DNA of 33,819 nt from Nitrospirae bacterium RIFCSPHIGHO2_01_FULL_66_17 (GCA_001803875.1 MHEO01000039.1:1-33819), one strand, 5' to 3'; shown: positions 17,423 through 25,467, numbered from the stretch's first letter. A program made the numbers and translations. The notes: generated from the letters alone by a model not told the origin.

Positions 17423-18265
17423 TCACACGCCCCACGCCAGCCGGTCGCGAGTCGCTTTCAACAACCCTTCATACCCGTCCTGTGCGACCGTGCCAACCGC
17501 GTGCCGCACCGCGAGCGCCCCTCGAATCCTCCCCGCCGCTCGACTCGCCTCGACCCTGGCCTCGATGCGGCTCATGAGGCTCTCGGCCCCGACCGCGTCC
17601 GTGTCGAGCAGCACCATCGCGAAGGTCTGGTGGTCGTATCGTCCCGCCACGTCGACCTTCCGGAGGGACGCACGGATCGCCTCGCCGACCAGACGGATCA
17701 CCTGATCCGCGTCCGGACCGTCCAGCACCTCCCCCGAGAGGGCGGTCATCACGGCCGCCAGCGCGCGCTGTTGCCGCTGGGCGAGTTTGATCTCCCGCCG
17801 GTAGAGGTCGTCGAAATAGGCGCGGGCGTAAAGCCCCGTCACCCGATCGAGCCGCTCGTGCGCGAGAATCTGCTCCTCGAGCTCGGCCCGATCCGAGACA
17901 TCCCGGATCAAGATGAGCGCCAAGGGCGAGCCGTCGGCGGCCGTCATCGGAATGCACGACGCGGGCACCACCTGCCCCCCCCGGCCTGGGAGATTGACGT
18001 CCAGCGCCTCCCGGCGCTCGCGTCGTTCCAGCGCGGCCGCGCCCGGACACGCCGTCTCGCACAACTCGAACCCCTCCGCGTTCTGACACACCGCTACCTC
18101 GCTGCACACCCGCGTCCCGACCGCGTCGGACGCGGCGCAGGCGGTCAAGCGCTCGGCCGCCGGATTGAGCGCGAGGATCCGCAGCGCCCGATCGATCACC
18201 ATCACGCCGTCCGAGGTGTGCTCGAACAACTCCTTAAAGCGCTCCCGCTCGATCTCAAACGCCAC
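17423..18265 (-). CDS. PAS domain protein with Cys cluster and degenerate GGDEF-like domain
   Basis: From the GTG at 18265 ([14 protein letters not shown], with GGGGGAGG upstream) the protein has 280 residues; the longer track start runs into ffh. Residues 1-120 form a PAS domain ([32 protein letters not shown]) with a cysteine cluster spaced CX5C-X8-CX3CP, which could bind metal or sense redox state. [12 protein letters not shown] links to a GGDEF-like fold ([21 protein letters not shown]). The signature position reads [13 protein letters not shown] where active cyclases have RYGGDEF, so cyclic-di-GMP synthesis is not expected. There are no membrane segments. It stands between ffh and rpsP, genes normally adjacent or nearly so. 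The partner and signal are unknown. Confidence 0.8.
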   Translation of the reverse strand: MAFEIERERFKELFEHTSDGVMVIDRALRILALNPAAERLTACAASDAVGTRVCSEVAVCQNAEGFELCETACPGAAALERRERREALDVNLPGRGGQVVPASCIPMTAADGSPLALILIRDVSDRAELEEQILAHERLDRVTGLYARAYFDDLYRREIKLAQRQQRALAAVMTALSGEVLDGPDADQVIRLVGEAIRASLRKVDVAGRYDHQTFAMVLLDTDAVGAESLMSRIEARVEASRAAGRIRGALAVRHAVGTVAQDGYEGLLKATRDRLAWGV

Positions 18266-18335
18266 GCGTCGCCTCCCCCACCGGTCCGCCGTCAACGGCA
18301 ACGCCCCACCGCAGGGGCCGTCCGGCGCCGTGCGC

Positions 18336-19667
18336 CTACGCGGAAAATAGGCGGGCGGCAAGCGACCGCCCGCGGGGCCCACCCAAGGCTTTCATCATCT
18401 TCTTGGCCTGCGCGAACTGCTTCATCAGTTGGTTGATCTCTTGAACCGTCGTCCCGCTCCCCCGGGCAATGCGCTTGCGGCGACTCCCGTTGATCACATC
18501 GGGGCGCCGGCGCTCCTCGGCCGTCATCGAGTTCACGATCGCTTCGACCCGCACCAGATCGCGCTCGGCGCCGTTCCCCTCCATGCGCTCGGCGAGCTTG
18601 GCGCCCCCGGGAATCATCGCCACGAGATCCGACAGCGATCCCAATTTCTTGACCTGTTGCACCTGCGCCCTGAACTCGTCGAAGGTGAACGCGTCGGTCC
18701 CCAGCGTCCGCTCCAGCGCCCGGGCGTCGTCCTGCGAGAACGCCTCCCGCGCCCGCTCGACGAGGCTCTCGACGTCGCCCATCCCCAGGATGCGGGACGC
18801 CGCGCGCTCGGGATGAAACGGCTCGAGCGCCGCAAGCGACTCCCCCACCCCCACGTACCGGATCGGCTTGCCGGTCACCGCGCGCATCGACAGGACGGCG
18901 CCCCCGCGGGCATCGCCCTCGGTCTTGGTCAGCACGATCCCGGTCACCCCGACCCGGCGGTCGAACTGCTCGGCGATCGACACCGCCGCTTGTCCGGTCA
19001 TCGCATCAGCCACCAGCAGCACCTCATGGGGCCGCACCGCGTCGCGGATCGCCGCCAGTTCGCCCATCAACTCGTCGTCGATCTGCAGGCGCCCGGCGGT
19101 ATCGAGCACCACCACGTCGATCCCCCCGCGGTCGGCCCTGGCCACGGCCGACCGGCACACCGCCTCCGCGGACCGCTCGTCGGCCGGCACGTGGACCGGC
19201 ACCCCCACCTGCCCGCCGATGACCTCGAGTTGGCGAATCGCGGCGGGGCGCTTTAAGTCGGCGGCCGCCAACAGCACGCGGCGGCCCTCGGCGTGAAACA
19301 CCCGCGCGAGCTTTCCCGCGGTCGTGGTCTTCCCGGCACCCTGCAACCCCACAAGCATCACCACCGTCGGCGGGTTGGGCGCCAACTGCACCGGGCGGTG
19401 AGCCTCTCCGAGCAGCGCGCGCAGTTCCTCCCACACGATGGTGACGACCTGCTGGCCCGGGGTCAGACTGTGCAAGACCTCCTGTGTCAGCGCCCGCGCT
19501 TTGACGGCGTCCAGGAGCGTCTTGACGACCTTGACGTGCACGTCGGCCTCCAGCAGCGCCAGGCGCACGTCGCGGAGCGCCTCCGTCACGGCGGCCTCGT
19601 CGAGGAGACCCCGTCCGCGGAGTCGCTTGAAGATCGACTCAAACTTTGCTGTCAGTCCGTCCCACAC
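18336..19667 (-). CDS. ffh: Signal recognition particle GTPase Ffh
   Basis: Ffh binds 4.5S/SRP RNA and signal peptides and delivers ribosomes to FtsY. The 443-residue protein has the N domain (MWDGLTAKFESIFKRLRGRG), P-loop GLQGAGKTTTAGKLA, DTAGRLQIDDELM, TKTEGDARGGAVLS and GVGESLAALEPFHPER. The M domain follows, with RDLVRVEAIVNSMTAEERRRPDVINGSRRKRIARGSG (SRP-RNA binding) and a final methionine-bearing helix. It starts with GTG. A well-formed promoter lies about 40 bases upstream, so it is the head of the cluster that runs down to yraN. The length is at the short end of the usual range, with a brief C-terminal tail. Confidence 0.97.
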   Translation of the reverse strand: MWDGLTAKFESIFKRLRGRGLLDEAAVTEALRDVRLALLEADVHVKVVKTLLDAVKARALTQEVLHSLTPGQQVVTIVWEELRALLGEAHRPVQLAPNPPTVVMLVGLQGAGKTTTAGKLARVFHAEGRRVLLAAADLKRPAAIRQLEVIGGQVGVPVHVPADERSAEAVCRSAVARADRGGIDVVVLDTAGRLQIDDELMGELAAIRDAVRPHEVLLVADAMTGQAAVSIAEQFDRRVGVTGIVLTKTEGDARGGAVLSMRAVTGKPIRYVGVGESLAALEPFHPERAASRILGMGDVESLVERAREAFSQDDARALERTLGTDAFTFDEFRAQVQQVKKLGSLSDLVAMIPGGAKLAERMEGNGAERDLVRVEAIVNSMTAEERRRPDVINGSRRKRIARGSGTTVQEINQLMKQFAQAKKMMKALGGPRGRSLAARLFSA

Positions 19668-19708
19668 CGCCTAATCTCTTCATAGACGCATTTCGGCACA
19701 ACCGACGT

Positions 19709-19737
19709 AGTGTAGAGAAGCCACAACGGAAAGTCAA
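19709..19737 (-). promoter_or_regulatory. Promoter of ffh and the downstream ribosomal cluster
   Basis: On the minus strand TTGACT and TACACT are separated by 17 bases, about 40 bases before the ffh GTG. The -35 overlaps one arm of an inverted repeat (see the next entry). Confidence 0.7.
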
Positions 19738-19757
19738 GAAAATTTCCCTAGACTTTC
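19729..19757. repeat. Inverted repeat GAAAGTC-N15-GACTTTC at the ffh promoter
   Basis: Two perfect 7-base arms flank the -35 region of ffh, 35 bases past the PEP-carboxylase stop. It could be an operator or a weak transcript-end hairpin for the PEP carboxylase mRNA; no T-run of useful length follows. Role unknown. Confidence 0.4.
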
Positions 19758-19791
19758 TCGTGTGTTGCAGCGCAGCCGTCCATCCCACGGG

Positions 19792-21282
19792 TCACCCCAG
19801 ACTTCGGCGGATCTTGGCGGCATCGAGAATGTACTCCCCGAACTCCCTCCCTTCGCGCCAGAGGAGGTACGCGCTCGACACGAGGTTGCGGTGGAGGTAG
19901 TGCTCGGATCGACGAGGCCCCAGCTCTTCGCCGAAATGCACTTCAAGCAGCTTGACGTCGTCCTGAACGGTCGCCCACGCCGTGTCCTGCTTGGCCAGAA
20001 AATTGAGGTTTTCCTTGTTGAGGTACTGTCCCGCCTCGATGAGATCGGCCCGAAAATTCACGTAGATGGACTCCAGGTCGTCGAGCAGTCCCCGCTTTTT
20101 TGCCGCTCGCAACCCGCGTCCCGCCCCGATCAGCTCCGGGGGAACGCCGATCGAGTACAGCGCGGCCGTGAAGCCGATCGCGCGGGGCAACCGAACGCCC
20201 CCTTCGCCGCGCGCGTAGCCGAACAGGCCGAAGTGCAGCATCCGCTCGCGCCGCTGAGGGATGAACCGCGACAGGTCGTTGATCCGATCCGCCAGCGCCT
20301 CCACGGTGACCTTGTATTCGGCCGAGAAGAGCGCGTTGATCTGGCCGCCGCGTCTCACCTGGTCAGCGGTGTACAGCGGGGCGCGATGCTTTCCGAGCGC
20401 GCGATTGAGCACGCCGATCGCGCGCGTCACCTCGCTCAGGGGATAGTCGTACCGGAACGCCGACTGAATCGTCACGGTGCGGACCCCTGGATACTCACGG
20501 AGAAACGCATCCACCCGTCGCGGCGAGAGCCCCCCGCGGAAGGGAAGACAGCCGACACCGATGATGGGAAACACTGGAATCCCGGTTTCGTCCTCGAAGC
20601 GGTAGTACTCCGAGAGCGCAATCTTGGCCGCGATCGTGGCGGGAACGAGACCGTCGTTGAGCGAGGGGGCGGAGCGGGCCACGAACGGCCTCAAATAATC
20701 CGGCGCCGCCCCGTACTCCCGCCGGTGGAGATCCAGATACTCCATCAGGATTTTACGCGATGCGGTGAGGTGGGAGACGCCCTCGATGAGGGGGATCACC
20801 CTCAAATACGTGAACCGCTTTTCCTTGTCGCCGAACGCCTGGTGCTTGAGTGCGGCCACCTGGGAAAACGTCTTCTGAAGGTGGAGTAATTTTTTGGCAT
20901 CGTCGGTCATCGGAAGGATGACCTCGAACACCGGAGGATGCTTAAATCCCAGATCGTGCGCGAGATCTTCGAACGTCAGGATCCCGATGTACGCGCGCGC
21001 CAGGCGGTAGCCCTTTTCCTCCCAGATGTTCGGGAGCCGGAACGTGAGGAACACGTCCCCGCCCAGCGTCTTCTTCTTAAAGAAGTCGTAGTACTTGGAG
21101 AAAAGTTTGTCGACGACCGCCTCGTCGACGTATTTGCCTTCCCAGTCCCACATGTACTCCTGGCATTTGAGATCCCGAAACGCCGAGACGCACTCCTCCA
21201 CCTCCTCCTGCGCCGAAATGAAGGCGTCGCCATTCTTTTTCCACGGGGGGACGCCGGCGTGATCGGGGTGCTGGGTAGCCAT
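19792..21282 (-). CDS. ppcA: Archaeal-type phosphoenolpyruvate carboxylase
   Basis: The enzyme carboxylates PEP to oxaloacetate, an anaplerotic CO2-fixing step. At 496 residues it matches the short archaeal-type family, not the ~900-residue bacterial/plant enzyme. The N-terminal MATQHPDHAG corresponds to the family's hallmark TQHPDN segment. Further family-like signatures are KCQEYMWDWEGKYVDEAVV, IPLIEGVSHL, GVGCLPFRGGLSP and VTIQSAFRYDYP. Outside archaea this type occurs in scattered bacteria, so it points to an unusual lineage or old transfer, although codon use looks like its neighbours. It has its own candidate promoter and seems monocistronic. The ATG at 21282 has no strong ribosome site (CCGGCGACG upstream). 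Confidence 0.93.
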   Translation of the reverse strand: MATQHPDHAGVPPWKKNGDAFISAQEEVEECVSAFRDLKCQEYMWDWEGKYVDEAVVDKLFSKYYDFFKKKTLGGDVFLTFRLPNIWEEKGYRLARAYIGILTFEDLAHDLGFKHPPVFEVILPMTDDAKKLLHLQKTFSQVAALKHQAFGDKEKRFTYLRVIPLIEGVSHLTASRKILMEYLDLHRREYGAAPDYLRPFVARSAPSLNDGLVPATIAAKIALSEYYRFEDETGIPVFPIIGVGCLPFRGGLSPRRVDAFLREYPGVRTVTIQSAFRYDYPLSEVTRAIGVLNRALGKHRAPLYTADQVRRGGQINALFSAEYKVTVEALADRINDLSRFIPQRRERMLHFGLFGYARGEGGVRLPRAIGFTAALYSIGVPPELIGAGRGLRAAKKRGLLDDLESIYVNFRADLIEAGQYLNKENLNFLAKQDTAWATVQDDVKLLEVHFGEELGPRRSEHYLHRNLVSSAYLLWREGREFGEYILDAAKIRRSLG

Positions 21283-21374
21283 CGTCGCCGGAATTTTGCG
21301 GGGTGGCGAACGGCGTGGAATGGGAGATCTCCTGACTCAGGGGCAGCGCGGTTCCGATCAGTCGGTACCGCGCC

Positions 21375-21403
21375 AGACTACCAGAATCCTTGAACAATCT
21401 CAA
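21375..21403 (-). promoter_or_regulatory. Candidate promoter of the PEP carboxylase gene
   Basis: TTGAGA and TAGTCT are separated by 17 bases on the minus strand, leaving a leader of roughly 85 bases. The -35 is good and the -10 weak. The rest of the 21283-21469 gap shows no gene. Confidence 0.4.
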
Positions 21404-21469
21404 ACACGACCGGCCTCCATGGGTTGCTCGCCGCGGAGTGCGGTTGGGGTGAGGGGGCGACGATGGATG

Positions 21470-21627
21470 CTAGGAACCTGTCCATGAATGGTCATCTGCG
21501 GCGTTGCCGCTGCGCATCCGCTCCTCACGTACCCACCGCGTACGCTCCGGTGCGGTGCTCACGGCGCCTGGCATCTGACGCATTCCTGAACAGACTCCAA
21601 CGATCGAATACTCGGACAGGTTCCTAG
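21470..21627. mobile_element. MITE-like palindromic element, copy 1
   Basis: The element has perfect 14-base terminal inverted repeats, CTAGGAACCTGTCC and GGACAGGTTCCTAG, and is an imperfect palindrome along its length. The centre is a CGTAC...GTACG hairpin. It carries no credible gene. A second, inverted copy of the same length class (27903-28060) agrees over most positions by eye, including the blocks CCTGTCCATGAATGG, GCTGCGCATCCG, TCCTCACGTAC and GCATTCCTGAACAG. Both ends read CTAG, fitting a TA target duplication as made by IS630/Tc1-mariner transposases, so a non-autonomous element mobilised in trans is likely. Its right-hand TA forms the TAG stop of the anti-sigma gene. No transposase is in the window. 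Confidence 0.8.
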
Positions 21628-21869
21628 GGGTGGTCGGATCGGACGTCGCGGCTCCGAACGCTCGCGACGCGCACGCGCACCGACGGCGGCGCGGGGCTTG
21701 GCGTCAGATGCTTTCTCAGGAGATCGAGGAATTCCTTTTCGGCGAGGAAGATCTCGCGGCACGATGGACAGGCGGTTAAATGCGTCTGGGTCCGCATCGA
21801 ATCCTTCGCGTCCAGCTCCCCGTCTAGATGGGGATGCATCACCTTCCTGATCGCGGAGCAATCGTCCAT
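21624..21869 (-). CDS. Zinc-finger anti-sigma factor
   Basis: The 81-residue protein begins MDDCSAIRKVMHPHLDGELDAKDSMRTQTHLTACPSCREIFLAEKEFLDLLRKHL. The HxxxCxxC motif (HLTACPSC) and the preceding helices define the zinc-binding anti-sigma (ZAS) domain, which holds an ECF sigma factor inactive. A short basic tail with PAPPSVRVRV follows; there is no membrane segment, so it is a soluble regulator that might sense redox state through its cysteines. It lies 96 bases after the ECF gene. The ATG is preferred to the track's GTG five codons upstream. Its stop codon TAG is made by the end of palindromic element copy 1, so the original C-terminus may have differed slightly. Confidence 0.82.
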   Translation of the reverse strand: MDDCSAIRKVMHPHLDGELDAKDSMRTQTHLTACPSCREIFLAEKEFLDLLRKHLTPSPAPPSVRVRVASVRSRDVRSDHP

Positions 21870-21965
21870 CGGGATCCGGTGCACAGGGTGACAGAATGCG
21901 GTGGGACGATCCCCGTTAACGGACGTCGATCATCATCCCGCTGCGACGAGGGGAACGCCCGCCGC

Positions 21966-22577
21966 TCAGGCCACGGCGTGCTCGGCGTGATGGAGGCGGG
22001 TCTGGCGGGAGGCACCAGCCCAGTAGTCCTTGAGCAATTTCTTCAGAAGATTGCGGCCGCGAGACAACCGCGACATGACCGTGCCGAGCGGACAGCTCAT
22101 GATCTCCGCGATCTCTTTGTAGTCAAATCCTTCGACGTCCTTGAGCAGCACGGCGAGGCGCAGTTTTTCCGGCAGCGCATCCATCGCGCGCTGGAAATCC
22201 TGGCGGAAGACCCCCTTCTCGTGCCGGCCACTCGCCGCCACCAACACATCCTTGGGCGACTCGTACGGATCATCTTCCACCACCTCGAGCTCGGTCAGCG
22301 ACACCTCGCGCGCACGCTGGTGATACCGATTGATGAACAGGTTCTTGGTGATGGTGAACAGCCAGGCTTTGTAATTGGTGATCTGCTCGTACCGGTGGTA
22401 AAACCGGTAGGCTCGCAGGTACGCGTCCTGAACCAAATCGTGCGCATCGTCGCTGTTGCCGGTCAACACGAGGGAAAAACCGTACAGCGAGTCAAGGTAC
22501 TTCAGCGTGATCTCTTCAAACTCGGCTTTTCTGGCTTCTTCCGGTCTCACCAACGTCAGCAGGGCACCGCTTTCCAT
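21966..22577 (-). CDS. ECF-family RNA polymerase sigma factor
   Basis: The ~203-residue protein has sigma region 2 (EITLKYLDSLYGFSLVLTGNSDDAHDLVQDAYLRAYRFYHRYEQITNYKAWLFTITKNLFINRYHQ). A linker follows, then region 4 (MDALPEKLRLAVLLKDVEGFDYKEIAEIMSCPLGTVMSRLSRGRNLLKKLL), a helix-turn-helix for -35 recognition. Domains sigma-1 and sigma-3 are missing, as in extracytoplasmic-function sigmas. The ATG at 22577 has GGAG seven bases upstream; ATG 22589 and the longer track start are alternatives. The adjacent ZAS anti-sigma gene implies a stimulus-responsive pair, possibly autoregulated. The signal and regulon are not deducible from the sequence. Confidence 0.92.
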   Translation of the reverse strand: MESGALLTLVRPEEARKAEFEEITLKYLDSLYGFSLVLTGNSDDAHDLVQDAYLRAYRFYHRYEQITNYKAWLFTITKNLFINRYHQRAREVSLTELEVVEDDPYESPKDVLVAASGRHEKGVFRQDFQRAMDALPEKLRLAVLLKDVEGFDYKEIAEIMSCPLGTVMSRLSRGRNLLKKLLKDYWAGASRQTRLHHAEHAVA

Positions 22578-22885
22578 TGTTTGCTCCATCCGAGGTTGCT
22601 TTCCGGTCCGACCCAAACCACGGGCTGGGAAGTGCACGTACGGTGCCAATAGGTTCCGGTGGGAATTTACCGCGGGAACACGGGGATGGATCTAACGCAG
22701 GGGGAAAAAGTGAGACTCAACTTCCCTTATTCAGACCAAATCTTCATCACTTGAGACGGCCGCGACTGACCGTTATTGATGGAATTGCCCCCTTTCCCTC
22801 TTGAGCGACGAAAGAGTGGCTTGTGGCATTTCTTTCTCGCCAATGGCACCAACGCTATTGAAACTTAAGAAGAAACTTCGCTTGT
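22578..22885. other. Intergenic region between the ECF sigma gene and nrdJ
   Basis: No gene is seen. It should hold the ECF sigma promoter; a GGGAAGTTGAGTC segment (minus strand, near 22715-22730) faintly recalls an ECF -35, but no matching -10 is evident. Base composition is more AT-rich than the surroundings. Confidence 0.5.
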
Positions 22886-22915
22886 GGACGAACCGGCCAC
22901 CTGGCCGGTTCGTCC
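22886..22915. terminator. Perfect 13-bp hairpin downstream of nrdJ
   Basis: GGACGAACCGGCC pairs perfectly with GGCCGGTTCGTCC around a four-base loop, 34 bases past the nrdJ stop. No T-run follows on either strand, so it is either a non-canonical terminator or an mRNA 3'-end stabiliser. Confidence 0.55.
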
Positions 22916-22948
22916 CCCTAGTCATCTGTGCCCCGGTGGATAAGGTTC

Positions 22949-25294
22949 TTAGCTACAGCGCGAGTACCCACACACGCCGCACTTTTCGCACCCTTCCTCG
23001 AATTTCAGCTCGCACCCGCAGTCCGGACACGGGAATGTCACCTTGCCGGTCCGATGATCCAGCAGCATGGCGAATGGCTTCGCCTGGGGATCCACCGCCG
23101 GGGCCTTGGAAGCAAGGTTTTCGGCGAGGCTTTTGGCGATCGCGTCGGAGCAGGACAGGACGCGGTCGGGGCCGAGGCCGTAGGGCTTATCGCAACGGAT
23201 CCCGATAAGCTGCTTGACGATCGCCTGGGGATCGGCGCCGGCGCGGAGCGCGAGCGAAATTAAGCGGCCGATCGCCTCGTTGAAGGAGCCCTCGCACCCC
23301 CCGGATTTGCCCATCATGTTGAAGACCTCGAACGCGCGGCCGGCCTCGTCTTGGTTGACCGTGACGTAGAGATCGCCGCACGAGGTCTTGGTCCGGCTCG
23401 TGCTGCCCGTGGTCGTTCGCGGCCGCGGCTTCGGCATGATCAGTTGCGTCGTCGGCGCGGGGGGTGGTGCCGAGACCGGCTCCGGCTGAACCGGGGCCGC
23501 CTGCGCCACCTTCGACGACTGGCCGACGTTTAAGACCTGTTCTTCCCGGCTGGCGTCGCGGTACACCGTGATGCCCTTGCACCCCAGGTTGTACGCCATC
23601 AGGTAGGCCTTCTTCACGTCCTCGACCGTCGCGTTGGCCGGCATGTTGATCGTCTTCGACACCGCGCTGTCGGTATGCGCCTGAAAGGCCGCCTGCATCT
23701 TGACGTGCCACTCCGGCGCGATGTCGTGGGAGGTCGCGAACACCCGCTGCCAGTGCGCGGGAACGCAGGCCAGTCCGCGCGCGGAGCCGTGGTTGTCCAG
23801 GATCTGCTGGATGAGATCCTCCCGCCAGAACCCTTCGCGCTTGGCCACCTGGATAAAGTCGTCCAGGACGTAGGGGAGGTGCTCGCCGTCCATCACGTTC
23901 TTGTACCAGATGAGCGAGAACTCGGGTTCACAGCCGCCCGAGGTGTCGGCGATCATCGAGATCGTGCCGGTCGGCGCGACCGTGGTCACGTAGGAATTGC
24001 GCAGCCGGTGGCCTTGTTGCTGGTGCAGCGAACCTTCCCAGTACGCGTAGGGTCCGCGCGCGTCGGCCAGTCGCTTGGACTCGTCGTAGCCGACATCGCG
24101 GAAGAACTTCATCACCCGGCGCCCCATCTCGACGCCCTCCTCCGAGTCATACGGGATACCCAGCTTGAACAGCAGCCGCGCGAAGCCCATGATGCCGAGG
24201 CCGATTTTCCGGTTGGCCTTGGTCACTGCCTCGATCTGGGGAATCGGGTAATTGTTCATGTCGATGACGTCGTCGAGAAAGCGGACGCCGGTCCGGACAC
24301 TCGACTCCAACCTCGCCCAATCGACCTCATACCGCCCGTCGCGCTCGATGACGTGGCGCTCGACGTTGATGCTGCCGAGATTGCACGACTCGTACGGGAG
24401 CAACGGTTGCTCGCCGCACGGATTGGTCGCCTCCATCGCCGCGATGTGGGGGGTCGGGTTCGCGCGGTTGGTCACGTCGATGAAAAAGAGACCGGGTTCG
24501 CCGTTGCGCCACGCCGCCTGGGCGATCGTGTCGAACACCTCGCGGGCGGGCAGGCGCCGGACGACCTCGCCCCGGCGCGGGCTGACCAGATCGTACTCCT
24601 CGCCCCGCTCCACCGCCTCCATGAATCGATCGGTGATCGCGACGCTGATGTTGAAATTCGTGATCTCCTTCGTGTCGGTCTTGCAGGTGATGAATTCCAG
24701 GACGTCGGGGTGATCCACCCGCAGGATGCCCATGTTCGCGCCCCGCCGCGTTCCGCCCTGCTTGACCGCCTCGGTCGCGTGGTTGAACACCTTCATGAAC
24801 GAGACCGGCCCCGACGCGACGCCGCCGGTGGTCCGCACGACGTCGTCCTTCGGCCGAAGCCGGGAAAACGAGAACCCCGTGCCGCCGCCGGTCTTGTGGA
24901 TGATCGCGGCCTGCTTGACCGTCTCGAAGATCTCTTCCATCGAATCGCCGACGGGCAGCACGAAGCACGCGGACAACTGCTGCAACTCGCGTCCCGCGTT
25001 CATCAAGGTGGGGGAGTTGGGCAGAAAGTCCGTCTCGGCCATGAACGCATAAAACGCCTCGGCGGCCCGCTCCACGTCCGCCTCGGTGCCGTAAAGCCGC
25101 TCGGCTTGGGCAATGTTGCGCGCCACGCGCTCGAACAGTTCCTGCGGGGTTTCGGTCACCTGGCCGCGCTCGTCCTTGGCCAGATACCGTTTCTTGAGAA
25201 CCCGCAGGGCGTTAGGTGAGAGCCGCGGGGCCTGGCGTGCGGAACCATTCCGGATCGGCTCACCCGTCACCGCCGTCTGGGCGCCTTCGTTCAT
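22949..25294 (-). CDS. nrdJ: Adenosylcobalamin-dependent (class II) ribonucleotide reductase
   Basis: The enzyme makes deoxyribonucleotides with a B12-generated thiyl radical, independent of oxygen. From the ATG (MNEGAQTAVTGEPIRNG, after AAGGAGGG) it has 781 residues. Landmarks are PNSPTLMNAGRELQQLSACFVLPVGDSMEEIF near residues 108-140 (first active-site Cys), KTGGGTGFSFSRLRP and NPCGEQPLLPYESCNLGSIN (radical Cys loop). Later come VAPTGTISMIADTSGGCEPEFS and KTINMPANATVEDV. A low-complexity Pro/Ala linker (about 620-660) precedes a C-terminal domain ending CPDCGCELKFEEGCEKCGVCGYSRC, the zinc ribbon with the terminal redox cysteines. No intein is present. The upstream region carries a strong promoter and likely operator sites. 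Confidence 0.96.
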   Translation of the reverse strand: MNEGAQTAVTGEPIRNGSARQAPRLSPNALRVLKKRYLAKDERGQVTETPQELFERVARNIAQAERLYGTEADVERAAEAFYAFMAETDFLPNSPTLMNAGRELQQLSACFVLPVGDSMEEIFETVKQAAIIHKTGGGTGFSFSRLRPKDDVVRTTGGVASGPVSFMKVFNHATEAVKQGGTRRGANMGILRVDHPDVLEFITCKTDTKEITNFNISVAITDRFMEAVERGEEYDLVSPRRGEVVRRLPAREVFDTIAQAAWRNGEPGLFFIDVTNRANPTPHIAAMEATNPCGEQPLLPYESCNLGSINVERHVIERDGRYEVDWARLESSVRTGVRFLDDVIDMNNYPIPQIEAVTKANRKIGLGIMGFARLLFKLGIPYDSEEGVEMGRRVMKFFRDVGYDESKRLADARGPYAYWEGSLHQQQGHRLRNSYVTTVAPTGTISMIADTSGGCEPEFSLIWYKNVMDGEHLPYVLDDFIQVAKREGFWREDLIQQILDNHGSARGLACVPAHWQRVFATSHDIAPEWHVKMQAAFQAHTDSAVSKTINMPANATVEDVKKAYLMAYNLGCKGITVYRDASREEQVLNVGQSSKVAQAAPVQPEPVSAPPPAPTTQLIMPKPRPRTTTGSTSRTKTSCGDLYVTVNQDEAGRAFEVFNMMGKSGGCEGSFNEAIGRLISLALRAGADPQAIVKQLIGIRCDKPYGLGPDRVLSCSDAIAKSLAENLASKAPAVDPQAKPFAMLLDHRTGKVTFPCPDCGCELKFEEGCEKCGVCGYSRCS

Positions 25295-25377
25295 ACGAAA
25301 CCCTCCTTGGTGTGGACTTGCTTTATGATTGAAGCGATAAGGTCGGATGACGCATCGATCACGTTCGGGAAAATTTT

Positions 25378-25390
25378 TCACACCGTGTGA
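25378..25390. promoter_or_regulatory. Palindrome TCACACCGTGTGA in the nrdJ leader
   Basis: Six-base arms surround a single central base, downstream of the predicted nrdJ start of transcription. It could be an operator for an unidentified dimeric repressor. Supported only by symmetry. Confidence 0.35.
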
Positions 25391-25437
25391 GGTGCTGGAT
25401 TATCTCTCCTCGAGAATCGAGATATCGAGAGCGCCGC

Positions 25438-25467
25438 ATCCTACGCTCGTCACAATGTCCCTGTCAA
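25438..25467 (-). promoter_or_regulatory. Probable nrdJ promoter
   Basis: TTGACA and TAGGAT are separated by 18 bases on the minus strand, the same hexamers and spacing as the trxA promoter. The leader would be about 135 bases long. No B12-box was found in it, so a cobalamin riboswitch is not supported. Confidence 0.65.

Noticed and set aside
17423-18265. Active diguanylate cyclase
   Set aside because: The signature loop reads RYDHQTF instead of RYGGDEF, so catalytic residues are missing.
21424-21627. 67-residue ORF within palindromic element copy 1
   Set aside because: It is only the reading of a non-coding palindrome; copy 2 has indels and does not preserve the frame.
23675-25219. 514-residue plus-strand ORF opposite nrdJ
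   Set aside because: Antisense shadow of the reductase, rich in His/Asp/Arg as expected from complementing GC-rich codons.
25294-25440. Cobalamin riboswitch in the nrdJ leader
   Set aside because: The leader lacks a recognisable B12-box and is too short for the full aptamer; only small hairpins are seen.
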